Shown: in pieces, positions 18,232 to 29,078 of the stretch
Position numbering within the stretch: the stretch's first letter is position 1
Layout: each line of letters opens with the position of its first letter
Source of the DNA: Vibrio ezurae NBRC 102218
GTDB lineage: Bacteria > Pseudomonadota > Gammaproteobacteria > Enterobacterales > Vibrionaceae
DNA length: 64,000 bases
Assembly: GCF_000467185.1 (NCBI RefSeq)
Contig: NZ_BATM01000001.1
Span: 1-64,000 of the forward strand
Reading direction: 5' to 3'
The notes under the pieces: generated by a model
The model's database searches: none
What the model was told of the DNA's origin: nothing
The model's input: only the letters and a program-made list of their open reading frames with translations
Program-made: the position numbers and the translations under genes

Positions 18232-19009
18232 GTTTTTATTGCCTTCCATTCTAGCCGGTCTAGGCATCGCGATTATTGCAGGCCCTTTAGGCTCTTTTGT
18301 CGTTTGGCGAAAAATGGCTTACTTTGGTGACACCCTCGCTCACGCTTCGTTGATGGGTTTAGCACTCGGATTTTTATTTGACATTAATCTATACCTTGCT
18401 TTAGTAGTGTGCTGTTTAGCATTGGGGTTAGTGTTAGTGACTCTGCAGCGTCAGCAATTGGTTGCTACCGATACCTTACTCGGGATATTAGCGCATAGCT
18501 CACTATCGCTAGGCTTAATTGCGGTGAGCTTTCTAGACAATATCCGTGTCGATCTGATGGCGTATTTATTTGGTGATTTGTTAGCGGTAAATACGCAAGA
18601 TGTCATGTTTATCTTTATGGGGGTCGCGGTGATCATGCTGCTACTGGTCACCTTCTGGCGACCATTACTTTCTAGCACCGTTAACGAAGAATTAGCCGCA
18701 ATTGAAGGCGTTAATATTTCACTAATGCGTTTACTCACTATGATAATGATCAGCGTTGTCATTGCCGTAGGCATGAAGTTTGTGGGTGCGTTAATCATCA
18801 CTTCACTGCTTATCATACCAGCGGCGACCGCGCGACGTTTTGCCAAAAGCCCTGAACAAATGGCCATTATGGCCTCATTGATTGGCGCGTTGTGCGTACT
18901 ATCAGGATTGAGCCTTTCTTGGCAATACGATACCCCTGCCGGCCCGTCAGTCGTGGTAAGCGCTGCATTCCTATTCTTGTTAGTGCAACTCAAACCACAA
19001 GACAATTAA
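18224..19009 (+). CDS. znuB: Zinc ABC transporter permease ZnuB
   Basis: A 261-residue polytopic permease of the metal ABC-3 family (ZnuB/MntB type). The start at 18224 (MIEFLLPSILAGLGIAIIAG) lies inside the end of znuC. The frame is open for 43 codons upstream, but those only shadow the znuC His tail. The segment RKMAYFGDTLAHASLMG is the family signature. It forms the Zn2+ channel with ZnuC, fed by ZnuA. Confidence 0.95.
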   Translation: MIEFLLPSILAGLGIAIIAGPLGSFVVWRKMAYFGDTLAHASLMGLALGFLFDINLYLALVVCCLALGLVLVTLQRQQLVATDTLLGILAHSSLSLGLIAVSFLDNIRVDLMAYLFGDLLAVNTQDVMFIFMGVAVIMLLLVTFWRPLLSSTVNEELAAIEGVNISLMRLLTMIMISVVIAVGMKFVGALIITSLLIIPAATARRFAKSPEQMAIMASLIGALCVLSGLSLSWQYDTPAGPSVVVSAAFLFLLVQLKPQDN

Positions 19010-19016
19010 ACCCAAT

Positions 19017-19049
19017 AAAAAAGCCTCTGATTCACTCAGAGGCTTTGTT
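19017..19049. terminator. Bidirectional terminator, znuB / sucD
   Basis: An A6 tract, AGCCTCTGA / TCAGAGGCT stem with a short loop, and T-rich tail lie between convergent znuCB and the sdh-suc operon. Confidence 0.88.
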
Positions 19050-19074
19050 CAACTGTGCTGCATTTAGGGTTAGA

Positions 19075-19947
19075 TTACCAACCCGTAATCTCGCGTAGCC
19101 CTTGGCCAATATCAGCAAGACTTTTCACTGTTTTTACACCAGCGGCTTCCAATGCTTGGAATTTATCTTCCGCAGTACCTTTACCACCAGAGATAATAGC
19201 GCCAGCGTGTCCCATACGTTTTCCCGGAGGCGCAGTGACACCAGCAATGTAAGAAACAACAGGTTTCGTCACATGATCTTTAATATAGGCTGCCGCTTCT
19301 TCCTCTGCGGTACCACCGATTTCACCGATCATCACGATAGCTTCTGTTTCAGGGTCTTGTTCAAACAGCTTGAGAATATCAATGAAGTTTGAACCCGGAA
19401 TAGGATCTCCACCAATACCCACACAGGTAGACTGACCAAAGCCTTCATCAGTAGTTTGCTTAACTGCTTCATAGGTAAGTGTACCGGAGCGAGACACAAT
19501 ACCCACTTTACCTTTCTTATGAATGTGACCAGGCATGATGCCAATCTTACACTCATCAGGAGTGATAACGCCCGGACAGTTAGGGCCAATCATCACCACA
19601 CCCGCTTCATCTAAACGCACTTTAACGTCAAGCAAATCTAACGTTGGAATGCCTTCGGTAATCGTCACAATCAGTTTGATGCCTGCATCAATTGCTTCAA
19701 GAATGGCATCTTTACAAAACGGCGCAGGGACATAAATCACCGACGCTGTAGCAGCGGTGGTTTCTACAGCTTCACGAACCGTATTAAATACCGGTAAACC
19801 TAGATGAGTTTGACCGCCTTTACCCGGAGACACACCGCCCACCATCTGTGTACCATACTCAAGCGCTTGCTCTGAGTGGAACGTACCTTGCCCACCAGTA
19901 AAACCTTGGCAGATAACTTTTGTCTCTTTATTGATTAAGATAGACAT
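19075..19947 (-). CDS. sucD: Succinyl-CoA synthetase alpha subunit
   Basis: A 290-residue CoA-binding subunit that makes succinate and a nucleoside triphosphate from succinyl-CoA. The CoA-binding Rossmann part begins [22 protein letters not shown], and the phosphorylated histidine lies in [17 protein letters not shown] (about residue 247). It shares one base with the sucC stop codon. It is last in the sdhCDAB-sucABCD cluster. Confidence 0.97.
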   Translation of the reverse strand: MSILINKETKVICQGFTGGQGTFHSEQALEYGTQMVGGVSPGKGGQTHLGLPVFNTVREAVETTAATASVIYVPAPFCKDAILEAIDAGIKLIVTITEGIPTLDLLDVKVRLDEAGVVMIGPNCPGVITPDECKIGIMPGHIHKKGKVGIVSRSGTLTYEAVKQTTDEGFGQSTCVGIGGDPIPGSNFIDILKLFEQDPETEAIVMIGEIGGTAEEEAAAYIKDHVTKPVVSYIAGVTAPPGKRMGHAGAIISGGKGTAEDKFQALEAAGVKTVKSLADIGQGLREITGW

Positions 19948-21113
19948 TATTTGCCCTCCGCTGCAGCTACGACTTTTTCTGCTGCTTCAGTTAGAGAGTT
20001 TGCAGCAATAATGTTTAGACCACTTTCCGCCAGTTTTTGAGAACCTAAAGGTGCATTATTACCCTCTAAGCGAACTACGACGGGTACTTCTACGCCCACT
20101 TCTTCAACTGCGCCAATAATACCGTCAGCAATCAAGTCACAACGAACAATACCACCAAAGATATTTACCAGTACCGCTTTCACGTTACTGTCAGAAAGGA
20201 TGATTTTGAAGGCTTCTGTTACACGCTCTTTGGTTGCACCGCCACCGACATCGAGGAAGTTAGCAGGTTGACCGCCGTGCAAGTTAACGATGTCCATTGT
20301 CCCCATCGCTAAACCTGCGCCATTCACCATACAACCAATGCTGCCATCTAGAGCTACATAGTTTAGCTCCCACTGCGCCGCATGTGCTTCACGATCGTCT
20401 TCTTGAGATGGGTCGTGCATTTCACGCAATTTTGGCTGGCGATACATTGCATTTGAATCGATATTAATTTTGCCATCAAGACACAGTAGGTTGTCTTCTG
20501 CTGTGATCACAAGAGGGTTAATTTCCAGTAGTGCTAAGTCGTACTGTGCAAACATATTGCCAAGACCAAGGAAGATCTTAACAAACTGTTTGATTTGATC
20601 GCCTTTAAGACCCAGTTTAAAAGCCAGCTCACGACCTTGATAAGATTGAGGCCCAACCAATGGATCAATAGCGGCTTTGTGAATCAGCTCTGGTGTCTCT
20701 TCTGCAATTTTCTCAATATCGACACCGCCTTCGGTGGACGCCATAAAGACAATGCGACGTGAAGCGCGATCCACTACTGCACCTAAGTACAGCTCGTTGG
20801 CAATATTCGACGCTTCTTCCACCAAGATCTTCGTCACTGGCTGACCGTTAGCGTCAGTTTGATAAGTCACTAGGTTTTGACCTAGCCACTTTTGAGCAAA
20901 TTCTTTTACCCCTTCTTTGGTGTCATGCAATTCAACCCCGCCCGCTTTACCGCGACCACCAGCATGTACTTGGCATTTAACTACTTTTTTTGCGGTGCTA
21001 ATGCGCCCAGCAGCTTCAAATGCTTCTTGTGGTGTATCGCAGGCATACCCTTCAGGGACAGGTAACCCAAATTCAGCAAACAATTGCTTCGCCTGATATT
21101 CATGCAAATTCAT
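19947..21113 (-). CDS. sucC: Succinyl-CoA synthetase beta subunit
   Basis: A 388-residue ATP-grasp subunit, [20 protein letters not shown] at the start, with [12 protein letters not shown] for nucleotide binding and [12 protein letters not shown] near the C-terminus. The length equals that of E. coli SucC. It lies about 180 bp after sucB, behind a hairpin that may separate part of the transcript. Confidence 0.97.
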   Translation of the reverse strand: MNLHEYQAKQLFAEFGLPVPEGYACDTPQEAFEAAGRISTAKKVVKCQVHAGGRGKAGGVELHDTKEGVKEFAQKWLGQNLVTYQTDANGQPVTKILVEEASNIANELYLGAVVDRASRRIVFMASTEGGVDIEKIAEETPELIHKAAIDPLVGPQSYQGRELAFKLGLKGDQIKQFVKIFLGLGNMFAQYDLALLEINPLVITAEDNLLCLDGKINIDSNAMYRQPKLREMHDPSQEDDREAHAAQWELNYVALDGSIGCMVNGAGLAMGTMDIVNLHGGQPANFLDVGGGATKERVTEAFKIILSDSNVKAVLVNIFGGIVRCDLIADGIIGAVEEVGVEVPVVVRLEGNNAPLGSQKLAESGLNIIAANSLTEAAEKVVAAAEGK

Positions 21114-21264
21114 TAGTATCTTCCATTTTTATTTTTCAGTGATAACCAGGTCATCACCTTCATTACTTCCTCATGCTAAAGAGAATGCTTTAGCAGGTGT
21201 GGGGCGACTCTCTTTCTATGACAGTTACACCTATCAGTGTCAATAATGGGCATAAAGTCAAAAT

Positions 21265-21286
21265 AAGGGCGCCTAATGGCACCCTT
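21265..21286 (-). terminator. Hairpin between sucB and sucC
   Basis: On the minus strand AAGGGTGCC ATTA GGCGCCCTT forms a 9-bp stem with one G-U pair followed by ATTTT. It could act as a partial terminator or processing site within the cluster. Confidence 0.5.
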
Positions 21287-21295
21287 AATTCTTAA

Positions 21296-22507
21296 TTACA
21301 CATCGAGTAGAAGACGCGCTGGATCTTCTAATAGTTCCTTGATAGTGACCAAGAAGCCAACAGACTCGCGACCATCAATCAGGCGATGATCGTAAGATAG
21401 GGCTAGGTACATCATTGGCAAGATTTCGACTTTGCCATCGACCGCCATTGGACGGTCTTGGATTTTATGCATGCCCAGAATCGCCGCTTGTGGTGGGTTG
21501 ATGATCGGTGTCGACATCAAAGAACCAAATACGCCGCCGTTGGTAATAGTAAAGTTACCACCCATCAACTCGTCGACTGTCAATTTTCCGTCACGACCTT
21601 TAATCGCAAGATCTTTGATGCCCTTCTCGATATCAGCAAAACCTAACGTATCACAGTCTTTTAGAACTGGGGTCACTAGGCCGCGCGGAGTCGATACCGC
21701 CATGCTAATGTCAAAGTAGTTGTGGTAAACAATATCGTCACCATCAATAGAAGCATTCACTTCTGGATAGCGTTTCAGCGCTTCAGTCACCGCTTTTACG
21801 TAGAAAGACATAAAGCCCAAACGTGTGTCATGACGTTTTTCAAACGAATCTTTGTATTGCGCACGCAGATCCATAATAGGTTTCATGTTCACTTCGTTAA
21901 ACGTCGTCAACATTGCGGTGCTGTTCTTCGCTTCCAACAGACGCTTTGCGACCGTTTTACGCAAACGCGTCATTGGTACACGTTTTTGACTGCGAGCTGC
22001 CGCTGGCACTTCCACAGGAGCAACAGGTGCGATTTCTGGCGCTGCTTTTTTAGCGTTCGCCAAATGTGCATCGACGTCTTCGCGTGTAATACGACCACCG
22101 ACACCAGTACCTTTCACATCAGAAGGACTCAAGCTATGTTCGGCCAACAAACGTCTTACTGCTGGGCTTAATGCTTCGTTATTTTCTTCAGTCAGTGTCG
22201 CTTTGTGACGCTTGTCTGGAGAAGCTTCGGTAGCTTCGGTTGAGTCTTTAGTTGGCTCACCCGCCACTGCGCCCGGCTTAATTTTGGCCAGAAGTTGCTT
22301 GGCAAGAACGGTTGCCCCTTCTTCTTCAAGGATTTCTTCAAGCACACCCGCTTCAGGTGCCGGAACTTCAAGGACAACTTTATCAGTTTCGATATCCACT
22401 AATACGTCATCACGCTCTACTCTATCGCCAGGCTTTTTGTGCCAGGTTGCAACGGTAGCATCTGCAACTGATTCAGGTAAATCAGGAACCAGAATTTCAA
22501 TTGTCAT
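21296..22507 (-). CDS. sucB: 2-oxoglutarate dehydrogenase E2, dihydrolipoyl succinyltransferase
   Basis: A 403-residue core subunit. There is one lipoyl domain ([13 protein letters not shown], Lys43 lipoylated), an Ala/Pro/Glu-rich linker, a peripheral-subunit-binding domain ([14 protein letters not shown]…GGRITREDV, about 113-147) and a catalytic domain ending in the [10 protein letters not shown] motif with His374 and Asp378. It forms the 24-mer core with SucA and the shared E3 subunit. It sits 13 bp after sucA. Confidence 0.97.
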   Translation of the reverse strand: MTIEILVPDLPESVADATVATWHKKPGDRVERDDVLVDIETDKVVLEVPAPEAGVLEEILEEEGATVLAKQLLAKIKPGAVAGEPTKDSTEATEASPDKRHKATLTEENNEALSPAVRRLLAEHSLSPSDVKGTGVGGRITREDVDAHLANAKKAAPEIAPVAPVEVPAAARSQKRVPMTRLRKTVAKRLLEAKNSTAMLTTFNEVNMKPIMDLRAQYKDSFEKRHDTRLGFMSFYVKAVTEALKRYPEVNASIDGDDIVYHNYFDISMAVSTPRGLVTPVLKDCDTLGFADIEKGIKDLAIKGRDGKLTVDELMGGNFTITNGGVFGSLMSTPIINPPQAAILGMHKIQDRPMAVDGKVEILPMMYLALSYDHRLIDGRESVGFLVTIKELLEDPARLLLDV

Positions 22508-22520
22508 TTGTTGGGCTTCC

Positions 22521-25346
22521 TTATTCTTCTAGTTCTTTATCAATTGTAAGAGCGTCATCGATTAACGCTTTCTGTTGTTTCAAGTGCACCGACATGTAAC
22601 CCACCGCTGGTGATGCTGACGCAGGGCGACCCGCATAATTCAAAGTGGTGTTAAATGGCGTTGCGGCGCGGAAGTTGTGTTGGCTTGAATACCAAGCACC
22701 TTGGTTTTGAGGCTCTTCCTGACACCAAACGTAATCGGTCACTTGCGGGTAAATAGAGATCACTTCACGTAAATCTGCGATTGGGAATGGGTACAATTGC
22801 TCGATACGAACAATCGCCACATCATCAATCTCACGCTTGCGTCGTTCATCCAGCAGGTCGAAATATACCTTACCAGAACAGAACACCACGCGGCGTACTT
22901 TAGACGGCTCAAGATCATCCACTTCAGGAATACAAGCTTGGAAAGTACCTTCAGCTAAATCTTCTAGTGACGACACACACAATGGATGGCGTAACAAAGA
23001 CTTCGGCGACATCACAATTAAAGGACGACGCATTGGGCGAACCACTTGGCGACGCAACATGTGATACACCTGTGCGGGTGTTGACGGTACCACAACTTGC
23101 ATGTTTTGTTCCGCACACAACTGTAGGTAGCGCTCAAGACGTGCAGAGGAGTGCTCAGGGCCTTGACCTTCATAACCGTGAGGTAACAGTAGGGTAATGC
23201 CACATAGACGATTCCACTTTTGCTCACCCGAGGAGATAAACTGATCAATCACGACCTGTGCACCATTGGCAAAATCACCAAACTGCGCTTCCCAGATAGT
23301 CAGGCCACCCGGCTCTGCCGTGGTATAACCATATTCAAACGCCAGTACGGCTTCTTCGGACAAGACCGAATCAAAGACTTGGAACGGGCCTTGTTTGTCA
23401 TGAATATTGGACAACGGCACGTAAGTGCTTGCATCACCTTGGTTATGCAATACCGCATGACGGTGAAAGAAAGTACCGCGCCCAGAATCTTGCCCTGAGA
23501 TGCGGATACGCTTGCCATCGTCCACAATCGTGGCGTACGCCAATGTTTCTGCCATACCCCAGTCAATGGCTTTTTCACCTTCAACCATGGCTTTACGGTC
23601 GTTATAGAGCTTGTTGACTCGACTTTGCAATTGGTGACTATCTGGATAGTTACACACTTTATTGCCAAGCTCTTTTAGACGAGTAAGATCCAGTTGACTG
23701 TCCCACTCCATATCCCACTCATGGCCGATATAAGGAGACCAATCTACAGAATGTAAAGCCATTGGACGCCACTCTTTCACCACCACTTCACCGTGGTCAA
23801 GGGCATCACGATACTCATTGACTAATTGCGTGGCGGTATCGATACCAATCTCATCGCGCTCCATCATCACATCCGCATAAAGCTTACGTGGTGTTGGGTG
23901 CTTTTTGATTTTTTGGTACATCAATGGCTGAGTCGCATTGGGCTCATCCGCTTCATTATGACCATGACGGCGGTAACACACCAAATCAATCACCACATCA
24001 CGTTTAAAGGTGTTGCGATAATCCAGTGCGATACGAGTGACAAACGCCACCGCTTCAGGGTCGTCCGCATTGACGTGGAATATCGGTGCCTGCACCATCT
24101 TCGCGATATCGGTACAGTACATGGTCGAACGGGTGTCTCTTGGGTTTGACGTGGTGAAACCAATTTGGTTATTGACCACAATTCGCACCGTACCACCCAC
24201 TTGGAAGCCACGTGCTTGAGACATATTAAATGTCTCTTGTACTACCCCTTGTCCTGCAATAGCAGAATCACCATGAATAGTGATAGGCAATACTTTAGAA
24301 CCGTCTTTATCACCTAAGCGGTCTTGGCGGGCTCGTACTGAGCCAATGACCACAGGGTTAACAATTTCTAAGTGAGAAGGGTTAAATGCCAATGCTAAGT
24401 GAACATTGCCACCGGGAGTGGCAAAATCGGCCGAGAAACCTTGGTGGTATTTAACATCACCGGTACCCCAAGTATCATCGTGTTTGCCCGCAAACTCGTC
24501 AAATAAGTCCTGAGGCTTTTTACCTAGCACGTTGACCAGCATATTCAAACGACCACGGTGAGCCATACCCACAACGACTTCGCGCATACCACTACGACCC
24601 GCATGACGAATGAGTTCTTTGGTCATAGGAATGAGCGCATCACCGCCTTCTAGAGAGAAGCGCTTTGCACCAGGGAATTTAGCACCAAGATAGCGTTCAA
24701 GACCTTCTGCTGCGGTCAATTCATCAAGATAGGTAATCTTCTCCTCTAGGGAGAACTCTGGTTGAGATTGAACTGACTCAAGACGCTGCTGAACCCAACG
24801 TTTTTGCTCAGTGTTGGTCATATGCATATATTCTGCACCGACCGAACCACAATAAGTCTTGTTAAGCGCTTGATAGAGGTCTTTCAACTGCATGGTTTCT
24901 TGCGCAACCGCAAACGAACCCACGTTGAAATTTTCGTTGAGATCATCTTGTGTGAGATTGTGGAACGCAGGGTCCAGTTCAGGCTGAACTGGGCGTTGCC
25001 ACAAACCTAACGGATCTAGGTTGGCCGCTTGATGGCCTCTAAATCGATAGGCGTTAATAAGTTGCAAAACTCTTACTTGTTTTGCGTCGACATCAGGATC
25101 ACTTACTTGGACACTATAATGCTTGGTCTCTTGTGCCAGTCTGCGAAAGTAGTCACGAACACGCGTATGGGACTGTTCCCCTTGTTCTGATGCCTGCACG
25201 GGCAGTTCATCAAAAACACGTTTCCATTCCTCACTCACCAGATCTGGGTCACTGAGATAAAGTTCGTAGAGTTCTTCTACGTACGTTGCATTGGCGCCAG
25301 CCAAGTGTGAAGACTCGAGCCATGCCTTCATCACACTGTTATGCAT
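22521..25346 (-). CDS. sucA: 2-oxoglutarate dehydrogenase E1
   Basis: A 941-residue ThDP-dependent E1 subunit, close to the E. coli length. The start [19 protein letters not shown] matches the family N-terminus that contacts E2. The ThDP/Mg site lies in [13 protein letters not shown] with [11 protein letters not shown] further on, and [14 protein letters not shown] is also characteristic. It decarboxylates 2-oxoglutarate and reductively succinylates SucB. It follows sdhB after a structured 122-bp spacer. Confidence 0.97.
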   Translation of the reverse strand: MHNSVMKAWLESSHLAGANATYVEELYELYLSDPDLVSEEWKRVFDELPVQASEQGEQSHTRVRDYFRRLAQETKHYSVQVSDPDVDAKQVRVLQLINAYRFRGHQAANLDPLGLWQRPVQPELDPAFHNLTQDDLNENFNVGSFAVAQETMQLKDLYQALNKTYCGSVGAEYMHMTNTEQKRWVQQRLESVQSQPEFSLEEKITYLDELTAAEGLERYLGAKFPGAKRFSLEGGDALIPMTKELIRHAGRSGMREVVVGMAHRGRLNMLVNVLGKKPQDLFDEFAGKHDDTWGTGDVKYHQGFSADFATPGGNVHLALAFNPSHLEIVNPVVIGSVRARQDRLGDKDGSKVLPITIHGDSAIAGQGVVQETFNMSQARGFQVGGTVRIVVNNQIGFTTSNPRDTRSTMYCTDIAKMVQAPIFHVNADDPEAVAFVTRIALDYRNTFKRDVVIDLVCYRRHGHNEADEPNATQPLMYQKIKKHPTPRKLYADVMMERDEIGIDTATQLVNEYRDALDHGEVVVKEWRPMALHSVDWSPYIGHEWDMEWDSQLDLTRLKELGNKVCNYPDSHQLQSRVNKLYNDRKAMVEGEKAIDWGMAETLAYATIVDDGKRIRISGQDSGRGTFFHRHAVLHNQGDASTYVPLSNIHDKQGPFQVFDSVLSEEAVLAFEYGYTTAEPGGLTIWEAQFGDFANGAQVVIDQFISSGEQKWNRLCGITLLLPHGYEGQGPEHSSARLERYLQLCAEQNMQVVVPSTPAQVYHMLRRQVVRPMRRPLIVMSPKSLLRHPLCVSSLEDLAEGTFQACIPEVDDLEPSKVRRVVFCSGKVYFDLLDERRKREIDDVAIVRIEQLYPFPIADLREVISIYPQVTDYVWCQEEPQNQGAWYSSQHNFRAATPFNTTLNYAGRPASASPAVGYMSVHLKQQKALIDDALTIDKELEE

Positions 25347-25373
25347 ATATTCCCTTAATCTGTAGATTAGTAC

Positions 25374-25440
25374 TTACTGTTTCGGTCTTTGCCGAACTTA
25401 TCTTCAACCCAAAGGTTGGCTAAAACAGGCTTAACAGTAA
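25374..25440. repeat. Folded spacer between sdhB and sucA
   Basis: Outer 8-bp arms TTACTGTT (25374-25381) and AACAGTAA (25433-25440) enclose two hairpins: TTCGG (25381-25385) / CCGAA (25392-25396), and CAACC (25405-25409) / GGTTG (25414-25418). The layout is that of a three-way junction, lying in the sucA-sdhB intergenic region on the operon transcript. Confidence 0.5.
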
Positions 25441-25468
25441 ACTCCGAAAAGCCCGTAATTTCAATGAT

Positions 25469-26179
25469 CTAAACCGAACGATTTACCAACATCGTCTTAA
25501 TATGTCCAATCGCTTTGGTTGGGTTTAACCCCTTAGGACATACACTGACACAATTCATGATGCCATGACAACGGAAAACACTGAATGCATCGTCTAAACT
25601 GTTCAGTCGCTCATCAGTTGCGGTATCTCGGCTATCAATTAACCAACGATAAGCCGCTAATAAACCGGCTGGACCGATAAACTTGTCAGGATTCCACCAG
25701 AACGAAGGACAGGATGTGGTACAACATGCACACATAATACATTCATATAAACCATCAAGGTGTGCACGCTCTTCCGGCAGTTGTTTGTGCTCTCGCGATG
25801 GTGGCAGTTCACCATCGGAGATAAGAAACGGTTTTACTTTGGCATAGTTGTCATAGAACTGCGTCATATCCACAATCAAGTCGCGTACTACAGGCAAACC
25901 TGGCAATGGACGAATGGTCAGAGTATCCCCTTTTAAGGCTGACAGCGGTGTAATACACGCTAGGCCGTTTTTGCCATTCATGTTTAACCCATCACTACCA
26001 CATACCCCTTCACGACATGAACGACGGAAAGACAGCGACGGATCTTGTTCTTTTAGCAAGATCAGTGCATCCAACACCATCATGTCTGAGCCTTCTTCCA
26101 CCTGTAAGGTATAAGATTTCATGTAAGGCTTGTTGTCCACGTCTGGGTTATAGCGATAGACAGAAAAATTCAGGTTCAT
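25469..26179 (-). CDS. sdhB: Succinate dehydrogenase iron-sulfur subunit
   Basis: A 236-residue electron-transfer subunit of complex II. The N-terminal [2Fe-2S] ligands lie in SCREGVCGSDGLNMNGKNGLAC. The C-terminal [4Fe-4S]/[3Fe-4S] ligands lie in CIMCACCTTSCPSFWWN and CHGIMNCVSVCPKGLNP. Electrons pass from SdhA FAD to quinone at SdhCD. It begins 11 bp after sdhA. Confidence 0.97.
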   Translation of the reverse strand: MNLNFSVYRYNPDVDNKPYMKSYTLQVEEGSDMMVLDALILLKEQDPSLSFRRSCREGVCGSDGLNMNGKNGLACITPLSALKGDTLTIRPLPGLPVVRDLIVDMTQFYDNYAKVKPFLISDGELPPSREHKQLPEERAHLDGLYECIMCACCTTSCPSFWWNPDKFIGPAGLLAAYRWLIDSRDTATDERLNSLDDAFSVFRCHGIMNCVSVCPKGLNPTKAIGHIKTMLVNRSV

Positions 26180-26190
26180 ATCTCGCTCCC

Positions 26191-27957
26191 TTAATAAGTT
26201 CTAGCTTTCGGTGGAAACGCTTCACGATGCACAGGTTCCATATTCACATCACGCTTAGACATACTTTCCGTTTCTGGATTGTAAATTGAGTGGCATAGCC
26301 ACTGCGAATCATCGCGGTCTGGATAATCAAAGCGGGCGTGTGCGCCACGGCTTTCTGTACGGTAGTTAGCAGCAACCGCAGTTGCTACAGCGGTTTCCAT
26401 CAAGTTATCAAGTTCGAGACACTCAATACGCTGTGTATTGAACTCTGTGGATTTATCGCTAAGGTGCGCATCTTGCAGGCGCTCGCGAATTTCACGCAAC
26501 TCAGTAAGCCCCGTTGCCATCGCTTCACCTTCACGGAATACCGAGAAACTGTTTTGCATGCAGCTTTGCATATCTTTACGGATTTGCGCAGGGTCTTCAC
26601 CGCTGGTGCTGTTCTCCCAACGCATAGTGCGCGCTAGAGACGCTTCAATATCTGACTCTGAAACTGCACGAGCTTCTGACTGAGCATCCAATGTATCACC
26701 AAGGTGTAGACCGGTTGCTCGGCCAAATACCACCAAATCAAGCAGCGAGTTGCCGCCTAGACGGTTTGCACCGTGTACCGATACTGAGGCAATTTCGCCA
26801 CAAGCAAATAAACCTTGTACTTCCACATCTTGTCCATTGCCGTCGAGCTTAATGGCTTGGCCGGAAACTTGAGTCGGTACGCCGCCCATCATGTAGTGAC
26901 AAGTTGGGATAACAGGAATCGGTTCTTTTACTGGGTCAACGTGAGCAAAGGTACGTGATAGTTCACAGATACCCGGCAGACGAGACTCGAGTACGTCTTT
27001 ACCTAAATGATCCATCTTCAGCTTAATGTGAGGTCCCCAAGGGCCATCACAACCACGGCCTTCACGAATTTCAATCATCATTGAACGCGCCACAACGTCA
27101 CGGCCAGCTAAGTCTTTCGCATTCGGTGCATAACGCTCCATAAAGCGTTCGCCATCTTTATTAAGAAGATAACCACCCTCACCACGACAACCTTCTGTTA
27201 CAAGAACACCGGCTCCTGCAATACCCGTTGGGTGGAATTGCCACATTTCCATGTCTTGCATAGGAACACCAGCGCGCAGTGCCATGCCTACGCCATCACC
27301 GGTATTGATGTGAGCATTAGTGGTTGAAGAATAAATACGGCCTGCACCGCCAGTGGCTAAAATAGTGGCCTTCGATTTGAAGTAGCACATCTCGCCGGTT
27401 TCCATGCAGATTGCCGTACAGCCCATGACGACGCCGTCTTGGTTCTTCACCAAATCAAGGGCATACCATTCACTGAAAATCGTGGTTTTGTATTTGATGT
27501 TCTGTTGGTACAAGGTATGCAATAGTGCGTGGCCTGTACGGTCAGCCGCCGCCGCAGTACGCGCCGCTTGCTCACCACCAAACTGTTTTGACTGACCACC
27601 AAACGGACGCTGATAAATCGAACCGTCTTCAAAGCGAGAAAACGGTAGTCCCATTTTTTCTAGCTCGATGACAGATTCTGGACCGTTCTTACACATATAT
27701 TCGATAGCGTCTTGGTCACCAATGTAGTCCGACCCTTTCACGGTGTCGTACATATGCCATTGCCAATTGTCTTCGTGAGAGTTGCCAAGGGCAACGGTAA
27801 TGCCACCCTGCGCTGAAACCGTATGAGAACGAGTTGGAAAAACTTTTGATAGTAATGCGCAAGTTAAACCTTGCTCAGAGATTTGTAGTGCTGCGCGCAT
27901 ACCTGCACCACCAGCACCAATGACAACAGCATCAAATTCGCGAACTGGAATTGTCAT
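26191..27957 (-). CDS. sdhA: Succinate dehydrogenase flavoprotein subunit
   Basis: A 588-residue catalytic subunit, the same length as E. coli SdhA. The FAD Rossmann motif is [12 protein letters not shown], and covalent FAD attachment is at the His in [10 protein letters not shown]. The active-site region includes HPTGIAGAG and the Arg in [13 protein letters not shown] context. It begins immediately after the sdhD stop codon. Confidence 0.97.
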   Translation of the reverse strand: MTIPVREFDAVVIGAGGAGMRAALQISEQGLTCALLSKVFPTRSHTVSAQGGITVALGNSHEDNWQWHMYDTVKGSDYIGDQDAIEYMCKNGPESVIELEKMGLPFSRFEDGSIYQRPFGGQSKQFGGEQAARTAAAADRTGHALLHTLYQQNIKYKTTIFSEWYALDLVKNQDGVVMGCTAICMETGEMCYFKSKATILATGGAGRIYSSTTNAHINTGDGVGMALRAGVPMQDMEMWQFHPTGIAGAGVLVTEGCRGEGGYLLNKDGERFMERYAPNAKDLAGRDVVARSMMIEIREGRGCDGPWGPHIKLKMDHLGKDVLESRLPGICELSRTFAHVDPVKEPIPVIPTCHYMMGGVPTQVSGQAIKLDGNGQDVEVQGLFACGEIASVSVHGANRLGGNSLLDLVVFGRATGLHLGDTLDAQSEARAVSESDIEASLARTMRWENSTSGEDPAQIRKDMQSCMQNSFSVFREGEAMATGLTELREIRERLQDAHLSDKSTEFNTQRIECLELDNLMETAVATAVAANYRTESRGAHARFDYPDRDDSQWLCHSIYNPETESMSKRDVNMEPVHREAFPPKARTY

Positions 27958-28305
27958 CTATGCCCCCCAAAGAATAAATAGGCCAGAGAAAAAGTAACCA
28001 AATAGCACTGCAACGAGAACCAGTTGCAGGCTGCCGCGTAGCAGCGCTGGTTTAATGTAATCGGTTAATACCTGCCACACACCAATCCAAGCATGGATAA
28101 GAATGCAAAACAGTGCGATCATGGTAAATATTTTAGTGAACAGCCCACCAAAGAAGTGAGTCCACTGCAAATAACCAATATCACCAGAAAATAAGAAAAA
28201 GCCACAAAGATAAATGGTGTACAGCGTTAAGATAATGGCCGTAGCGCGAATCAATAGAAAGTCATGTACGCCATTGCGCCCTACGGAGGAAACAGGATTT
28301 ACCAT
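27958..28305 (-). CDS. sdhD: Succinate dehydrogenase membrane anchor SdhD
   Basis: A 115-residue, three-helix anchor, usual family length, with the heme and quinone ligand region in [18 protein letters not shown] and [16 protein letters not shown]. It overlaps the end of sdhC by 7 nt and abuts sdhA. Confidence 0.95.
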   Translation of the reverse strand: MVNPVSSVGRNGVHDFLLIRATAIILTLYTIYLCGFFLFSGDIGYLQWTHFFGGLFTKIFTMIALFCILIHAWIGVWQVLTDYIKPALLRGSLQLVLVAVLFGYFFSGLFILWGA

Positions 28306-28679
28306 ACTATTACTCCTGCAACGATTGCTAATACGCCTGTCACAATAAAGGAGATTTGAGCGCTCTTCGCACCGCTCTCTAATTCTTCAAAGTAACCAAG
28401 GTCTTGGCAAAGATGTCGAATACCGCCCACGATATGATAGAAAAGTGCAGTCAGTATTCCCCACAATATGAATTTGACGAAGAAACCATCCACATAGCTG
28501 GCCGCCTCCATAAATCCTTTTGGTGATGATAATGAGATAGAAAGTAACCAAAGCAAGATCCCTACAGCAACAAAGGTAATCACACCGGACACCCTATGCA
28601 GAATCGAAGCAATGGCAGTAATTGGGAAATGAATCGTTTGCAGATCCAAATTGACAGGTCTTGTTTTTTTCTTGTCCAC
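28299..28679 (-). CDS. sdhC: Succinate dehydrogenase cytochrome b556 subunit SdhC
   Basis: A 126-residue three-helix subunit. The family core [23 protein letters not shown] begins a few residues in. The heme b His lies in the [16 protein letters not shown] segment. The GTG at 28679 is chosen because it gives [13 protein letters not shown], matching family N-termini; an ATG 15 codons upstream would add an unrelated Cys-rich extension. First gene of the cluster, divergent from gltA. Confidence 0.93.
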   Translation of the reverse strand: MDKKKTRPVNLDLQTIHFPITAIASILHRVSGVITFVAVGILLWLLSISLSSPKGFMEAASYVDGFFVKFILWGILTALFYHIVGGIRHLCQDLGYFEELESGAKSAQISFIVTGVLAIVAGVIVW

Positions 28680-29078
28680 GGCGTGCTCTCTCAGCTCCTT
28701 TGAACAGTTACAAATAGTAAACAATTGAGCTTTTTAGCAAAAAATTAACAAAAGCTTACATAAGTTAAGGTAAAAGCTAATCATCTTGTCATATCAGTCA
28801 TCTATAACTTAAATTCGCCTCTAATTAGCAGAAGGCCGCCTTAGAGATAAATCAACGATATAGCTTTTATTTCATGGTCACTATAACGATTGTTAACAAT
28901 GACGCACAATATTATTAACAAATTTTGTTACATACCCCCGATTTTTAGCAATTCCACTTATAGAAATCGAGGTAAGTGCACACAAAAAGCTATATAAATT
29001 GACATCGAAGGCGAACACCAGTACAAATTTGGTGCACCATTGAATCAAGATGGAAAATAAATAACAAAGGAGAATGTT
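28680..29078. promoter_or_regulatory. Divergent control region sdhC / gltA
   Basis: This 399-bp AT-rich region has no believable gene. Visible structure: palindrome ATTGTTAACAAT (28889-28900), perfect 15-bp palindrome TAACAAATTTTGTTA (28916-28930), and TTAAC/TTACA/TTAAG words spaced roughly every 10-11 bp from about 28745. These resemble ArcA direct repeats, which control sdh and gltA in E. coli. Assignment to ArcA is inference; no -10/-35 pair is certain. gltA has the SD AAGGAG. Confidence 0.5.

Noticed and set aside
18451..19005. 184-codon open frame antisense to znuB
   Set aside because: It mirrors the hydrophobic znuB frame, is Met/Ile/Thr/Ser-rich with no recognisable domain, and znuB itself is certain.
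21722..22171. 149-codon open frame antisense to sucB
   Set aside because: Arg/Cys/His/Phe-rich composition typical of reverse frames of a conserved gene.
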